This document shows positions 1 to 9,030 of a stretch of 64,000 bases of DNA, piece by piece. How positions within the stretch are numbered: position 1 is the first letter of the stretch; each line of letters starts with the position of its first letter. The stretch is from Enterococcus florum (GTDB lineage Bacteria > Bacillota > Bacilli > Lactobacillales > Enterococcaceae): assembly GCF_004309355.1 (NCBI RefSeq), contig NZ_BJCC01000009.1:62001-126000 (forward strand). Reading direction: 5' to 3'. The notes beneath the pieces were generated by a model, which saw only the letters and a list, made by a program, of their open reading frames with translations, searched no databases and was not told where the DNA came from. The translations under genes and the position numbers were made by a program.

Positions 1-978
1 GAAAACAATGTCGCTTATTCTTATATGGAATACAAAAGGACTGTTTACTCTGTCTATATTGCTCTTTGGCGCGGAAACAACGGTCATATCTTGGAAAATG
101 AGACCCTTCGGCTGTCACCTATGAAGTTTTCAGATAAATATGTGTTAAACGAGTTTCAACGAAAGCTGCGACAGAAATTTAAAAATTTGCCGAAAAGACT
201 ATTTTTTGAAGATTGTTTATGGCGCTTTTCATTGGATATCGTGATTCTTAATGACGAACATCATAGGATTGCCTGTGAAGAGAATCCCACGTATCTGCGC
301 CTGTTTTTAGAGCATGTCGAAATGATCGACGAACTGGAAAAACTGATTGGTCATTCGTTCAATGAGGAGCGAAAAATGAGACTGGTCAAATTGTTGACCA
401 AAGAATTTTATCTCTATGAACCGATGTATTCACCGCTGAGTATTTTAAGAGAAGCACGCAACCAATTGATCGATGATTTCTCTACGAAGCATGAGTGTGC
501 GGCACAAGCTTTTCATTCATGGATCGAACAATTCCTTTGGAAAAATCAAAGAAATGAAGAAGTGGACAGCCGAAATGCTTACCTGTACTTGCTGCTGACA
601 ACGCTCCCTGAAGTTGTTCAGCTTTTTGAGGGAAAAGACAGACAACTCAATGTTCTGCTTCTATCGGATTTAAATCCGTCTGAGGAGGAATGTCTGCTGC
701 AAAAAATCTATGCGAACGTGTATGGCAACTATACCATTCACCTTTTAAGAGAATTAAATAAGAATTTAAATACCGTACATAAGAAGGCTTGTCACTATGA
801 TTGTGTACTCACAACCTATTCAATTAATGGACTCCCTAAAGAACTTGTTGGTTTAGTCGTCGATTTTCCATTGCGTCCGGAAACGATCGTGGAAATGCAA
901 AAAATGTTCAGTCGTTTTTCTTTATCTGAACCAGTATCGGCTTTGCAAAATGTCGAATACTCTCAGAAATTTGAATAA
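1..978 (+). CDS. Mga-like transcriptional regulator, C-terminal part (5' truncated)
   Basis: The reading frame is open from base 1, so the N-terminus with the expected DNA-binding helices lies outside the window; the ATG at 25 is unlikely to be the true start. What remains (about 325 residues) is a helix-rich middle, as in PTS-regulated PRD regions, followed by a C-terminal segment (NVLLLSDLNPSEEE, then HYDCVLTTYSINGLP) that resembles the EIIB-like end of Mga/AtxA-type virulence and carbohydrate regulators. In that family the end module mediates dimerisation and contact with the PTS. A perfect hairpin terminator follows. Family assignment rests on overall pattern, not on a conserved catalytic motif, so it is moderately sure. 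Confidence 0.55.
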   Translation, partial: ENNVAYSYMEYKRTVYSVYIALWRGNNGHILENETLRLSPMKFSDKYVLNEFQRKLRQKFKNLPKRLFFEDCLWRFSLDIVILNDEHHRIACEENPTYLRLFLEHVEMIDELEKLIGHSFNEERKMRLVKLLTKEFYLYEPMYSPLSILREARNQLIDDFSTKHECAAQAFHSWIEQFLWKNQRNEEVDSRNAYLYLLLTTLPEVVQLFEGKDRQLNVLLLSDLNPSEEECLLQKIYANVYGNYTIHLLRELNKNLNTVHKKACHYDCVLTTYSINGLPKELVGLVVDFPLRPETIVEMQKMFSRFSLSEPVSALQNVEYSQKFE

Positions 979-998
979 GTTGAATCAAATGAGTTTCT

Positions 999-1038
999 CT
1001 CAACCATCCTATCGTATCTGATGGTTGAGGGATTTTTA
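999..1038 (+). terminator. Rho-independent terminator of the Mga-like gene
   Basis: A perfect 10-bp stem (CTCAACCATC / GATGGTTGAG) with an 11-base loop is followed by a T-rich run. Confidence 0.8.
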
Positions 1039-1406
1039 TTTGCCTGAAATGAAGCAAAAGGACTCTTTTTTTGTCTGCGATGTGAGAGGTTATCCTGTTG
1101 TCAGCATGATAAGCTTGATTCAAGCAAAACGAAGTAGGCTTTTCTTGCCGCTGATCGATGGTGAGCCGGTTGGATTGATCGGTGACAGGCTCAGTATGCC
1201 ATCGTAACCGAATAGAGACTTTCCTCTGTGGACTGGTTTTGTTCAATACAGGCTATAAGGATAGAAGAAAGGACTTCGGCCGCCCTGACATGGAAGGATA
1301 TGGTCAGAGAGATCTGGATACCTGTGTCGAAAAAGGAGGGCTTCAAGAAAAAGCTGGTTCCAGTCTTTTCAAATGTGCTATTCTTAATAGGATAAAGGAG
1401 ATTTTT
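1039..1406. other. Intergenic stretch, no recognised feature
   Basis: About 370 bases between the Mga-like terminator and the AraC-type gene. Open frames here have no ribosome site and resemble no family. A TATTCT box near 1379 could be the -10 of the downstream gene. Nothing else is recognised. Confidence 0.5.
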
Positions 1407-2342
1407 ATGCCGAAAGATATTGAACGATTTGCTGCGACCCTTTCTTATATTGAGGATCATTTGTTTGAAGAGATATCATTAGGAGTGCTGGCTAAACAGG
1501 CTCTGCTGTCTGAGTACACCTTCCATCGATTTTTCACCTATTTAACGGGCTATTCTTTTTCCACCTACGTTCGAAATCGGCGACTTTCAGAAGCGGTAGA
1601 TCTTTTGAAAAACGGAAACCTTACAATCGATGAGATTTCTGACCAGTGTGGCTATGCGAATCGGTCAGCTTTCCATCGCGCGTTTTGCAAATTTCATAAC
1701 CAAACGCCCAGTCAAGTCAAAGATTCGAAGGCCAACGTTCATTTTTTTCCACCCATTCGCTTGAAGATTCAAATCGAAGGTGGAAATCTTTTGAACTATC
1801 GCATTGAACGACTGCCTGGATTCAAAATGATCGGAAGAATGAAGCAGTACGAGTTAGATGAACATCTATTCAACAAGACTGGCAAGCAATGGGAAGCGTT
1901 TTATATGGATCAGTCTCTGAGAACTTTAGCTGAGAGCAGTGCGGTGAAGAAAAATTTCTTTGGAGCCAATCGAGCACCTTATTTTGCTGTAGGAAATCCT
2001 AAAACACCAAAATCTGGATTTTTGAACTATTTTACTGGTTTTGTGCTAAACCAGAGTATCATCGATAAGCATACGATCTTAGAGATTCCTAGACAGACCT
2101 ATGTTGTTTTTACCAGTGAACCCTATGATTATCGTGTGACAGCGAACGTTTCAGCGGCTTACCATCGATTGCAGCAAAGTATTTTTAATTCGTGGCTGCC
2201 TCAAACAAAATACGTTAAGACGTCGGGTGCCGAACTAGAAACCTATGTCTCTATCGAAAATCAGGCTTGTTTGGAAATTTGGCTGCCCATAAAAGATGAA
2301 GGAGTGAACGTAAATGAGACACACAACGAAAGAAAAAGCTGA
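1407..2342 (+). CDS. AraC-family regulator with GyrI-like ligand-binding domain
   Basis: The 311-residue product begins with two helix-turn-helix units of the AraC type (residues about 8-105; LGVLAKQALLSEYTFHRFF, then IDEISDQCGYANRSAFHRAF). Its C-terminal half, from about residue 125 (NYRIERLPGFKMIGR), resembles the GyrI/BmrR small-molecule-binding fold. Such proteins usually sense drugs or metabolites and activate nearby genes. The ATG at 1407 is chosen because AAAGGAG lies 6-7 bases upstream and the HTH begins right after it; the open frame extends further upstream without a ribosome site. The end overlaps the next gene by 29 bases, so the two are probably co-transcribed. Confidence 0.85.
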   Translation: MPKDIERFAATLSYIEDHLFEEISLGVLAKQALLSEYTFHRFFTYLTGYSFSTYVRNRRLSEAVDLLKNGNLTIDEISDQCGYANRSAFHRAFCKFHNQTPSQVKDSKANVHFFPPIRLKIQIEGGNLLNYRIERLPGFKMIGRMKQYELDEHLFNKTGKQWEAFYMDQSLRTLAESSAVKKNFFGANRAPYFAVGNPKTPKSGFLNYFTGFVLNQSIIDKHTILEIPRQTYVVFTSEPYDYRVTANVSAAYHRLQQSIFNSWLPQTKYVKTSGAELETYVSIENQACLEIWLPIKDEGVNVNETHNERKS

Positions 2343-2769
2343 GAAAAAAGAGCACCTCGTCTATTTAAATTGGGAGGCCAAAGAGCTTGAGAAGCTTTTA
2401 AACAAAGAAAAATCGATGGTCGTTCGTGGTGGTGCTGGGAAACGATTGCCTCTTGGCGGACGTGCCAGTATAGGAGAGGCTGTGTATCTTTTAGAGACCG
2501 GAGGTGAACAGCTGGTGACCCATCGCGGGAAGATCACCCAAGTCATTGAGAGTGAGAAGCTGACTCCAGATGAATCGCTTGCTTTTCTTCAACGATACAC
2601 AGCAGAGCTGAATCTTTCACAGAAACAGTTCGAACGCTGGAACGGAAAAAAACGATTAGCAGTGTATGAAATTGGACAGATCGAAGCGATCGAACCGTTT
2701 CAATATGCTCGAGGAAACAATATGGCAGATTGGGTTATCGTGGACTCGATCGAAGAAATCAAAGCATAA
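2314..2769 (+). CDS. Hypothetical protein, possible PUA/ASCH-like fold
   Basis: A 151-residue soluble protein whose start lies inside the end of the araC-type gene, preceded by GGAG, which implies translational coupling. The segment from about residue 35 to 130 alternates glycine-rich turns and short strands (MVVRGGAGKRLPLGG, then RLAVYEIGQIEAIEPFQY), the pattern of small beta-barrel PUA/ASCH-type domains that often bind RNA or modified nucleotides. No catalytic motif is certain. It could be the target or a partner of the upstream regulator. A strong terminator closes the unit. Confidence 0.6.
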   Translation: MRHTTKEKAEKKEHLVYLNWEAKELEKLLNKEKSMVVRGGAGKRLPLGGRASIGEAVYLLETGGEQLVTHRGKITQVIESEKLTPDESLAFLQRYTAELNLSQKQFERWNGKKRLAVYEIGQIEAIEPFQYARGNNMADWVIVDSIEEIKA

Positions 2770-2772
2770 AGA

Positions 2773-2820
2773 AACAGCCGCTATTTGCAAGATAGACCAA
2801 CATAAATAGCGGCTGTTTTT
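2773..2820 (+). terminator. Rho-independent terminator
   Basis: A 14-bp stem (AACAGCCGCTATTT / AAATAGCGGCTGTT) is followed by a T run. Confidence 0.9.
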
Positions 2821-2848
2821 CATTTGCACAGCGACTTTGTTTAAGGGC

Positions 2849-2880
2849 TTGACCTTCCCCTATAGTGGAAGGTTTATAGT
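2849..2880 (+). promoter_or_regulatory. MerR-type promoter/operator with 20-bp spacer
   Basis: A -35 box TTGACC (2849-2854) and a -10 box TATAGT (2875-2880) are separated by 20 bp, longer than the normal 17. Between them lies a perfect dyad ACCTTCC / GGAAGGT (2852-2858 and 2867-2873). An over-long spacer holding a dyad is the hallmark of MerR-activated promoters. The next gene is a merR, so autoregulation is inferred. Confidence 0.8.
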
Positions 2881-2900
2881 AGAGAAGAAGGAGGGGTCGA

Positions 2901-3698
2901 ATGTATACGATCGGTGAGTTTTCAAAGATATCTAAGCTGACAGCAAAAACATTGCGGTATTACGATCACGAAGGCTTGCTGAAGCCTTCTGCTCGCGGTG
3001 AAAACGGCTATCGCTACTACGCTGTCCATGATCTGGAAAAGGCCGAGCTGATTCTTTTGTTGAAGCAATTTGACTTTACTATTGCTGAAATGAAGGAAGT
3101 GCTGGCCTACGATTTAGAAGAAACAGATTTAGCCGAATACCTCGTCGAGAAACGGCAAAAGCTGGTAGAAAAAGTCACCAAACAACAAGAATTGATTCGT
3201 CAACTAGATGCTTTCCTGAACAAAACTCAAACAAGGGAGCGAAAACAAATGAGCTATCAAATGACAGTCGAACAATTGCCAGCAAAGAATGTTGCGTTAT
3301 GGTATTTTGAAGGGACGTTTAAAGATATCGGAAAGTACACAGGAAAATTGTTCCAAGAGGTAAAGGGACGGGCAAATGGTGCGCCGTTTTGTTTGTATTT
3401 TGACGAAGAAGTCAAAGCGGTCGGAAAAATGGCTCTGGGGGTTCCGATCAAAAAGACGTTTTCTTCGGATAACGTTAAGATGACCACTTTTCCAGCTGGC
3501 AAAGCATTGTGTACGACGCATATCGGAGAATACGATCGTCTCCATGAGGCATACAAGGCACTCATTGATTATGCCAAAGAGCACCATTTGACACTGGATA
3601 CGCCTTGGAGAGAAGAATATGTAAAAGGACCTGGCAAGCTGTTCAAAGGAAATCCAGAGAGCTACCAAACAAAAATTATTGTACCAATCAAAGCCTAA
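2901..3698 (+). CDS. MerR-family regulator with GyrI-like effector domain
   Basis: A 265-residue protein. Residues 1-70 form the winged MerR HTH (YTIGEFSKISKLTAKTLRYY, GLLKP, GYRYY), about 75-115 a coiled-coil dimerisation helix, and about 118-265 a GyrI-like domain that in BmrR relatives binds hydrophobic drugs. It starts after GGAGGGG and lies downstream of its own MerR-type promoter. No other gene follows before the terminator, so it seems monocistronic; its other targets are not visible. Confidence 0.9.
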   Translation: MYTIGEFSKISKLTAKTLRYYDHEGLLKPSARGENGYRYYAVHDLEKAELILLLKQFDFTIAEMKEVLAYDLEETDLAEYLVEKRQKLVEKVTKQQELIRQLDAFLNKTQTRERKQMSYQMTVEQLPAKNVALWYFEGTFKDIGKYTGKLFQEVKGRANGAPFCLYFDEEVKAVGKMALGVPIKKTFSSDNVKMTTFPAGKALCTTHIGEYDRLHEAYKALIDYAKEHHLTLDTPWREEYVKGPGKLFKGNPESYQTKIIVPIKA

Positions 3699-3708
3699 GA
3701 TCATACAT

Positions 3709-3754
3709 AATAAGAAACCAGACTGAGAACAGTTCCTCAGTCTGGTTTCTTATT
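3709..3754. terminator. Bidirectional terminator between convergent genes
   Basis: A 19-bp perfect stem (arms 3709-3727 and 3736-3754) is A-rich at the outer left and T-rich at the outer right, so it can serve the merR gene and the opposing FMN-binding gene. Confidence 0.85.
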
Positions 3755-3850
3755 ATATCGGAGCGATAAAGGGTTCCCATTCGATCAAACTCGAAAGCTA
3801 AATAAATCCTTCATACACAACAGCAGATTCTTTAAGTTTCCGATAAAAGA

Positions 3851-4231
3851 CTAATGTTCGTTGGTCAGTGCGTTTTCGGCAGCTTTAAGAATAGCTTGAC
3901 TGCTCATTGTCGCACCACTGACTGCATCAACTTGCAGCGATTGTTTCTCAATAATTTCAGAAGTGAGTGTTTCGGCCTTTTTACCTAAGCCGGTTTGATG
4001 CTCGATAAGTTGGACATCAGAAATCTTTCCTTCGACGATAGTAATGTCAACTTTGGCAACAACCGGTTTTATTTCAGCTGTTCCTGAATAGGTGCCATCA
4101 GGTAATCCTTTCGGGTCAACCTGAGCAATTGAAACAGTTTTCAAGACCGATTTTGAATAGATGTGGGCTGCCAAAAAAATGATCAGCCCAGCAATGAGTA
4201 TGAAAATCAGACCGGTGACTAATTTAGACAT
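3851..4231 (-). CDS. Membrane-anchored FMN-binding domain protein
   Basis: A 126-residue protein with one N-terminal membrane helix (about residues 5-25) and an FMN_bind domain outside. The motif DAVSGATMSS near residue 103 matches the D-x-x-S-G-A-T signature at whose threonine ApbE-type transferases attach FMN covalently in NqrC/RnfG-like proteins. In Gram-positives such proteins carry electrons outside the membrane in flavin-based extracellular electron transfer. No apbE or NADH dehydrogenase is seen here, so the partners must be elsewhere. It lies about 200 bases downstream of, and on the same strand as, a marR gene that may control it. Confidence 0.85.
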   Translation of the reverse strand: MSKLVTGLIFILIAGLIIFLAAHIYSKSVLKTVSIAQVDPKGLPDGTYSGTAEIKPVVAKVDITIVEGKISDVQLIEHQTGLGKKAETLTSEIIEKQSLQVDAVSGATMSSQAILKAAENALTNEH

Positions 4232-4438
4232 AGCTGTTTCAGCTCCTTTTTTATGACTGTTTGCTAGAGGGGGAAAAGTTTTTTTGATTAGTAAACTCGT
4301 TTGGTTCGTTATAGCTTGCTTCTTTTAACGAGTGTTTGCTTTGGATAGTCTCCATTCTTTTTGTACGAGCATCATGATGCGATGGGATTTTGGCAGCTTG
4401 TCTTACAGGTGAAAACATTAGGTATTCTGCCATTCTGC

Positions 4439-4951
4439 TTAACTGCTTTTTTCAGGATCTATTTTTTGTTCTAACTCCAGTTGTTCCAATGCATCTACAC
4501 CTTCATACAATTTCATAAATAGAGTAAACAATTGAGTGAGTTCTTCCTCTGAATAGCTTTCAAACAAACGATTCAAAGCAGTCGTATGCAAAACAGCAAC
4601 TTTGCCAAAATAGTTCAATCCATCGGAAGTGATGCTGAGCAACGATTTTCGTTTATCTTTGGTGCTTTGTCGGATCTGGACCAACTTCTTCTTTTCTAAA
4701 GACAAGGCTAGTTTTTTAGCAGTCTGGCGAGAACTGCCTAACAGCTCCCCGATCTGAGTTAAAGTCAATCCCTCTTCTGGCGCATTTTTAACCATGGTCA
4801 GCAGCATGAATTGTTTTAAGGTGACGACAGGATCAAGCTTGTCAAAGGATGTTTGCAGGCGATTTCCTAAAATAAACAGGCTGGAAAAAATCGCCCGTTG
4901 CTGCGTGTCTCGATTTTTACTGAACGTTTCAATAAGCTGTTGAATATCCAT
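4439..4951 (-). CDS. MarR-family transcriptional regulator
   Basis: A 170-residue winged-helix protein. The DNA-binding core is at about residues 55-115 (LTLTQIGELLGSSRQTAKKLALSLEKK, then KDKRKSLLSITSDG) with dimerisation helices at both ends. A perfect 14-bp palindrome lies just upstream of its start, suggesting autorepression. The FMN-binding gene downstream on the same strand is a plausible co-regulated target. The effector is unknown. Confidence 0.85.
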   Translation of the reverse strand: MDIQQLIETFSKNRDTQQRAIFSSLFILGNRLQTSFDKLDPVVTLKQFMLLTMVKNAPEEGLTLTQIGELLGSSRQTAKKLALSLEKKKLVQIRQSTKDKRKSLLSITSDGLNYFGKVAVLHTTALNRLFESYSEEELTQLFTLFMKLYEGVDALEQLELEQKIDPEKSS

Positions 4952-4966
4952 TGCACGGCTCCTTTT

Positions 4967-4980
4967 AGTAACTAGTTACT
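4967..4980. promoter_or_regulatory. Palindromic operator, likely for the adjacent MarR protein
   Basis: AGTAACTAGTTACT is a perfect 14-bp palindrome. On the minus strand it lies just downstream of a TATACT -10 box (complement near 4986-4991), where a repressor would cover the start site. Confidence 0.7.
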
Positions 4981-5143
4981 TTTATAGTATACCATGGATG
5001 TTCGGAAATAAAATGAGACCAAAGACCTAAAGGAGTTGAACAAATCGTTTCTTAAATCGAGAAAAGAAATGCATGTTTCCCTGGACGATACGAACAAACT
5101 TTCGCCTTGTTATGGTAAAATAAGTAAGATTGGAGGCAGTATT

Positions 5144-6373
5144 ATGAAATTTTTACATGCGGCAGATCTGCATTTAGATCGTTCTTTTGAAGGATTGATT
5201 GATATCGCTAGCAGCTTTCAACCTTATTTGTCTAAAGCGAATCACGAAATGTTAACCAAGCTAGTCGATACAGCGTTAAATCAAGCAGTTGATTTTGTAT
5301 TGCTCGTTGGCGATACCTTTCATCAAAATCGTCCTACATTAAAAACACAACGCTTTTTCATTTCCGAGATGACGCGATTGCATCAAGCGAACATTCCGGT
5401 GTACATGAATTTTGGCAATCACGATTATTATCAAGAGGAACGTTATTGGTTCCGATTTCCTGAAAATGTGGAGCTGTTCACGAAAGAAAGGGTTGAAACG
5501 AAGCAGTTCCATACAAAAAATGGAGAGGCAGTTGCAATCAGCAGCTTTAGTTTTCAGCATCCTACGATCGAAAAGGAAATGATCCACCAATTTCCTGTAA
5601 AAAGCAGCGATGTCTTCCACATTGGGATGTATCATGGCGGGCACTTTCCGTATGCGCCATTTACGATATCCAAATTAGTTGAAAAGGGCTATGATTATTG
5701 GGCTTTAGGGCACATCCATGTTCCACAGATTCTATCAAACACACCATGGATCGTGTATCCAGGAACACCTCAGGGACATACGCAAAAAGAAACGACGCTG
5801 GCAGGAGTTCAGCTGGTCGAAGCCAGCAGAGGCAAAACGACTGTTGAGCCGATTGAAATTGCGGCGATCCATTGGAAGAAGCAAAGAGTGTCTTTGGCAC
5901 ATGTACGCAATAATGCACAATTGTTTCAGGTAGTAAAAGATCAAGTCCAAAGTGAACTGCCCGAATTGTTGCACATTGAACTCATTGAGGGTGAGGCATT
6001 AGGGGAAGAATTGAAATACCAGATCGCCTCAGATGAATTGCGTCAGGTCCTACAGGAAGAACTCCCTGATCATATCTTTTTATGGCGCTTGGCAGCAGCC
6101 GATCCGGCCGAGGAACGACCTTATTTGGCTGTCGAAGAAGCGTTGATTGATCAGCTTTTGACAACATATGAAGAACCCGCTATATTTCAGGCGATGGTGC
6201 AGGAATTGAATCAAAATCCTTTAATCCATCCTTTGCTGACGGAACAGTTCAAGCAAGAGGTGGTCGAGGAGCTGAAGCAAACGATCAAGGAAACGTATCG
6301 TTTTCGCCTAGAGGACACTTCAGACGAATCCCTTAAAAAAACACATGATTTCTTTGTGAATCAGGATGATTAA
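5144..6373 (+). CDS. yhaO: YhaO-like metallophosphoesterase / DNA exonuclease
   Basis: A 409-residue SbcD/Mre11-type calcineurin-like phosphoesterase. Metal-binding motifs are ADLHLD (residues 7-12), GDTFH (56-60), GNHD (91-94), a histidine in GMYHGG and LGHIH. The family pairs with an SMC-like ATPase to process DNA ends, and the gene is followed 20 bases later by such an ATPase (yhaN), as in Bacillus. The ATG at 5144 has GGAGG 8 bases upstream and starts the conserved fold directly; the 36 residues of open frame before it are not expected to be translated. An extended -10 (TGGTAAAAT) lies just upstream. Confidence 0.9.
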   Translation: MKFLHAADLHLDRSFEGLIDIASSFQPYLSKANHEMLTKLVDTALNQAVDFVLLVGDTFHQNRPTLKTQRFFISEMTRLHQANIPVYMNFGNHDYYQEERYWFRFPENVELFTKERVETKQFHTKNGEAVAISSFSFQHPTIEKEMIHQFPVKSSDVFHIGMYHGGHFPYAPFTISKLVEKGYDYWALGHIHVPQILSNTPWIVYPGTPQGHTQKETTLAGVQLVEASRGKTTVEPIEIAAIHWKKQRVSLAHVRNNAQLFQVVKDQVQSELPELLHIELIEGEALGEELKYQIASDELRQVLQEELPDHIFLWRLAAADPAEERPYLAVEEALIDQLLTTYEEPAIFQAMVQELNQNPLIHPLLTEQFKQEVVEELKQTIKETYRFRLEDTSDESLKKTHDFFVNQDD

Positions 6374-6393
6374 AATGACGAGGAGGAAAGTCA

Positions 6394-9030
6394 ATGTGGA
6401 TTAAAAAGGCAGAGATCACCGGCTTTGGTAAATGGCGGCAGGAGACATTTCTATTTGAACCTAGAAATCAACTTGTCTATGGCTTAAATGAAGCTGGAAA
6501 ATCAACCCTCTACCAATTTATCCAAGCGATCCTGTTTGGGTTTCCAAGCAAACGAAAAAAGGGTCAAGATTATACTCCGGAGGACGGCAGCGGCTACGGA
6601 GGAAGACTAACACTGATGACTGAAAAATTTGGCATGGTCACAGTCGAGCGTTTCAAAAATAAACTCAAAGGCAAGGCGGCTGTTCAATTAGAGGATGGAC
6701 AGCAAGGCGGCGAAGAATTATTGGAAAGCATCTTGTATCCATTGAATCAAGAATTGTTTCAACAGGTCTTCACCTTTCAACAGGAACAGCTGCAGCAACT
6801 AGAATCTTTACAAGAAGATGCGCTGCACGAGGCGTTAGTCTCTCTGGGACTGTCAGGCAGCAATCAATTATTTGAAAAGAAAAACATTCTGCAAAAAAAA
6901 TATGAAACGATCTATAAACCGCGTGGAAGAAAACAATCCTTGAATCTTGCCCTGCAAAGCTGGCAAAACCTGCAGCAAAAAATTCAGCAAAAAGAAGCAC
7001 AGGAATCGGATTTTCAAGCGTTGGTCCGTCAGGCAGATAATATGCAGCAGCAAGTGCGACAGCAAGAAGACGCTAGTCAAAAAGCGCAGCAGAAACAATT
7101 AAGACTGGAGCAGCAACGCCTGAATTGGAACAATTATGTAGAATACCAAACCTTGCAGAAGACGGATCTGAGCCTGCAGGGAACCGCGAAGGAGCGAGAA
7201 CAACTGCAGGAATTTTATCAGGAATACCTGCAGCTGAACAAAGAGCTGGAAAAATTACAGCAGGCATTGCAACGCCACAGTGGAATGGATCAGCATTCCG
7301 CCAAATATTATTTTTATTTGGAAAACCAGGAGCAGATTCAACGAATAGTGGATCAAAAGGTTGCTGTCATTCGCTTGCTGGACGAGTATCAGCAGTTGTC
7401 TGTGCAGTTAGCTCAACAGGAATCTGGGAATAAAATCTGGAGCGCGGAGCATCTGCCGCGTCCATTTGTTGAAGAATCAGCGATTCAAACATTGTTTGCT
7501 CCGCTTAAACAAGTGCGTAAACAGCTGGATGAGCAATTGATTCGTCTGCAGCTGATTCAAGAGCAGCGAGATCAAGCCGAACAGGGATTAAACCAGTATG
7601 AAAAGCAGCATCCTGAACTTTTTCAGACGCAAACACAAAAACCTTGGTGGTTAGTCGGAACGATCACAGCTTTATTGGCAGCCTTTTTCTTGCCGACTCC
7701 TTGGCGTTATCTTTCGGTTGTTGCTGCACTCGGAAGTGTATTTGTAGGCATGCGAAAAAAAAATCCAGCGACCAGCAAAGAGACGTGGCAGGAAAAACTG
7801 GGGCTGCTGGATCTTCACGAAGGGCAGCTTGCGGAGCTGCAGACTAAAATAAGCCAGTTGGAACACCAGCAGCAACGAGCTCTTCAGCAAATCCAGCAAG
7901 AATTGCAACGACGTAATTTTCCGCTGCAAGAGACGGAAATAGAGGTCCAGCAGGATAACCAATTGGCACAGCAGTACCTTCAGCAGCTGCAGCAGCGGGA
8001 AACTTGGCGCAACACTCAGCAGGAGGTCCAGCAAAGACTGCTAAAACAAGAGCAAGCTTTTACATTTTTGTATGAATGGCTGCCGCTGCAAGAAAAGAAT
8101 TTGAATGACAAATTTGCTGCCTTGGATAGTTTCGTCAAAGAAATGGAGCAAATCCGCTTCGCTCAAACGTATCAAGAAAATACCGTTTTGCAACAGCGAA
8201 TGAATGAAACGAAAAAACAGCAGCAGGTTCTGATCTCAGACCATCGAGCATTATATGAACATTTAGGGATACGCTATCCGGCAGAAATACCAGCTTTCTT
8301 GCAGGCGCAACAAAAATTGGTTCAGCAGCAGCAGCGCTTACGAGATTTGGAAGAAAGTGTTGCGCCGTTGTTTCCAGAGAACACTACCCTAGGAACCATC
8401 GACGAACAATTGCGTATGTTAAAAGAGCAGCAGCAAGAGCATCTAGGACAATTGCGTCATCTGCAGGAGCAGGAACAGCGCCTGCGCCTGCAGATCGATC
8501 AAATGCAAGCAGATGGAACCCTAGATGCTTTGTATCAGCAGGCGAGTCAGCAACGGGCTGAGATCAATCAGTTATTGAAGGAGTATACCGCAGCAAAATT
8601 AGAGAGCCAACTGCTGCAAGACATCGCCACTGAAATGTCGGAGCAGCAATTACCAGAATTAATGAGGCAAGCGAGCAGCTATTTTCAGCTTTTAACGGAT
8701 CACGAAGCGGCTCAACTGGATTTTTCAGAAGGGATCGTAACGGTCAATCAACGACCCATTTATAGTCTATCTACTGGAACAAAGGATCAAGTAATCATGG
8801 CGGTCAGGTTTGCTTACTTGAGCCTGCAAAAAAATCACCCGTGGTGCCCGATCATGATCGATGACGGCTGGCTGCATTATGACCACCAGCGGAAAAGACA
8901 GCTGGCAGAATTATTTGCAAAATTTAGTAAAGATTATCAAATCATCTGTTTGTCATCTGACCAAGAAATGGTAAGCTATTACCAAGAGCTTCACCAACCA
9001 GTTTGGGAATTGAAGGGAGTTTCACGATGA
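6394..9030 (+). CDS. yhaN: YhaN-like AAA ATPase (SbcC/Rad50-like), Gln-rich coiled coil
   Basis: An 878-residue partner of YhaO. The N-terminal half-ATPase has Walker A GLNEAGKST (residues 30-38). Long glutamine-rich coiled coils follow, and the C-terminal half has an ABC-type signature region (SLSTGTKDQ) and Walker B PIMIDDG. Near residue 415 two hydrophobic segments (PWWLVGTITALLAAFF and RYLSVVAALGSVFVG) interrupt the coiled coil, so the protein may be membrane-tethered, unlike classical SbcC. Glutamine is extremely frequent, coded by both CAG and CAA. The stop overlaps the yhaM start (ATGA). Confidence 0.9.
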   Translation: MWIKKAEITGFGKWRQETFLFEPRNQLVYGLNEAGKSTLYQFIQAILFGFPSKRKKGQDYTPEDGSGYGGRLTLMTEKFGMVTVERFKNKLKGKAAVQLEDGQQGGEELLESILYPLNQELFQQVFTFQQEQLQQLESLQEDALHEALVSLGLSGSNQLFEKKNILQKKYETIYKPRGRKQSLNLALQSWQNLQQKIQQKEAQESDFQALVRQADNMQQQVRQQEDASQKAQQKQLRLEQQRLNWNNYVEYQTLQKTDLSLQGTAKEREQLQEFYQEYLQLNKELEKLQQALQRHSGMDQHSAKYYFYLENQEQIQRIVDQKVAVIRLLDEYQQLSVQLAQQESGNKIWSAEHLPRPFVEESAIQTLFAPLKQVRKQLDEQLIRLQLIQEQRDQAEQGLNQYEKQHPELFQTQTQKPWWLVGTITALLAAFFLPTPWRYLSVVAALGSVFVGMRKKNPATSKETWQEKLGLLDLHEGQLAELQTKISQLEHQQQRALQQIQQELQRRNFPLQETEIEVQQDNQLAQQYLQQLQQRETWRNTQQEVQQRLLKQEQAFTFLYEWLPLQEKNLNDKFAALDSFVKEMEQIRFAQTYQENTVLQQRMNETKKQQQVLISDHRALYEHLGIRYPAEIPAFLQAQQKLVQQQQRLRDLEESVAPLFPENTTLGTIDEQLRMLKEQQQEHLGQLRHLQEQEQRLRLQIDQMQADGTLDALYQQASQQRAEINQLLKEYTAAKLESQLLQDIATEMSEQQLPELMRQASSYFQLLTDHEAAQLDFSEGIVTVNQRPIYSLSTGTKDQVIMAVRFAYLSLQKNHPWCPIMIDDGWLHYDHQRKRQLAELFAKFSKDYQIICLSSDQEMVSYYQELHQPVWELKGVSR

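Noticed and set aside
1025-1207. 60-codon plus-strand frame after the first terminator
   Set aside because: Starts inside the terminator arm, has no ribosome site and no family resemblance.
4251-4433. 60-codon minus-strand frame between the marR and FMN-binding genes
   Set aside because: No ribosome site, no recognisable fold and biased toward polar residues; more likely untranslated spacer.
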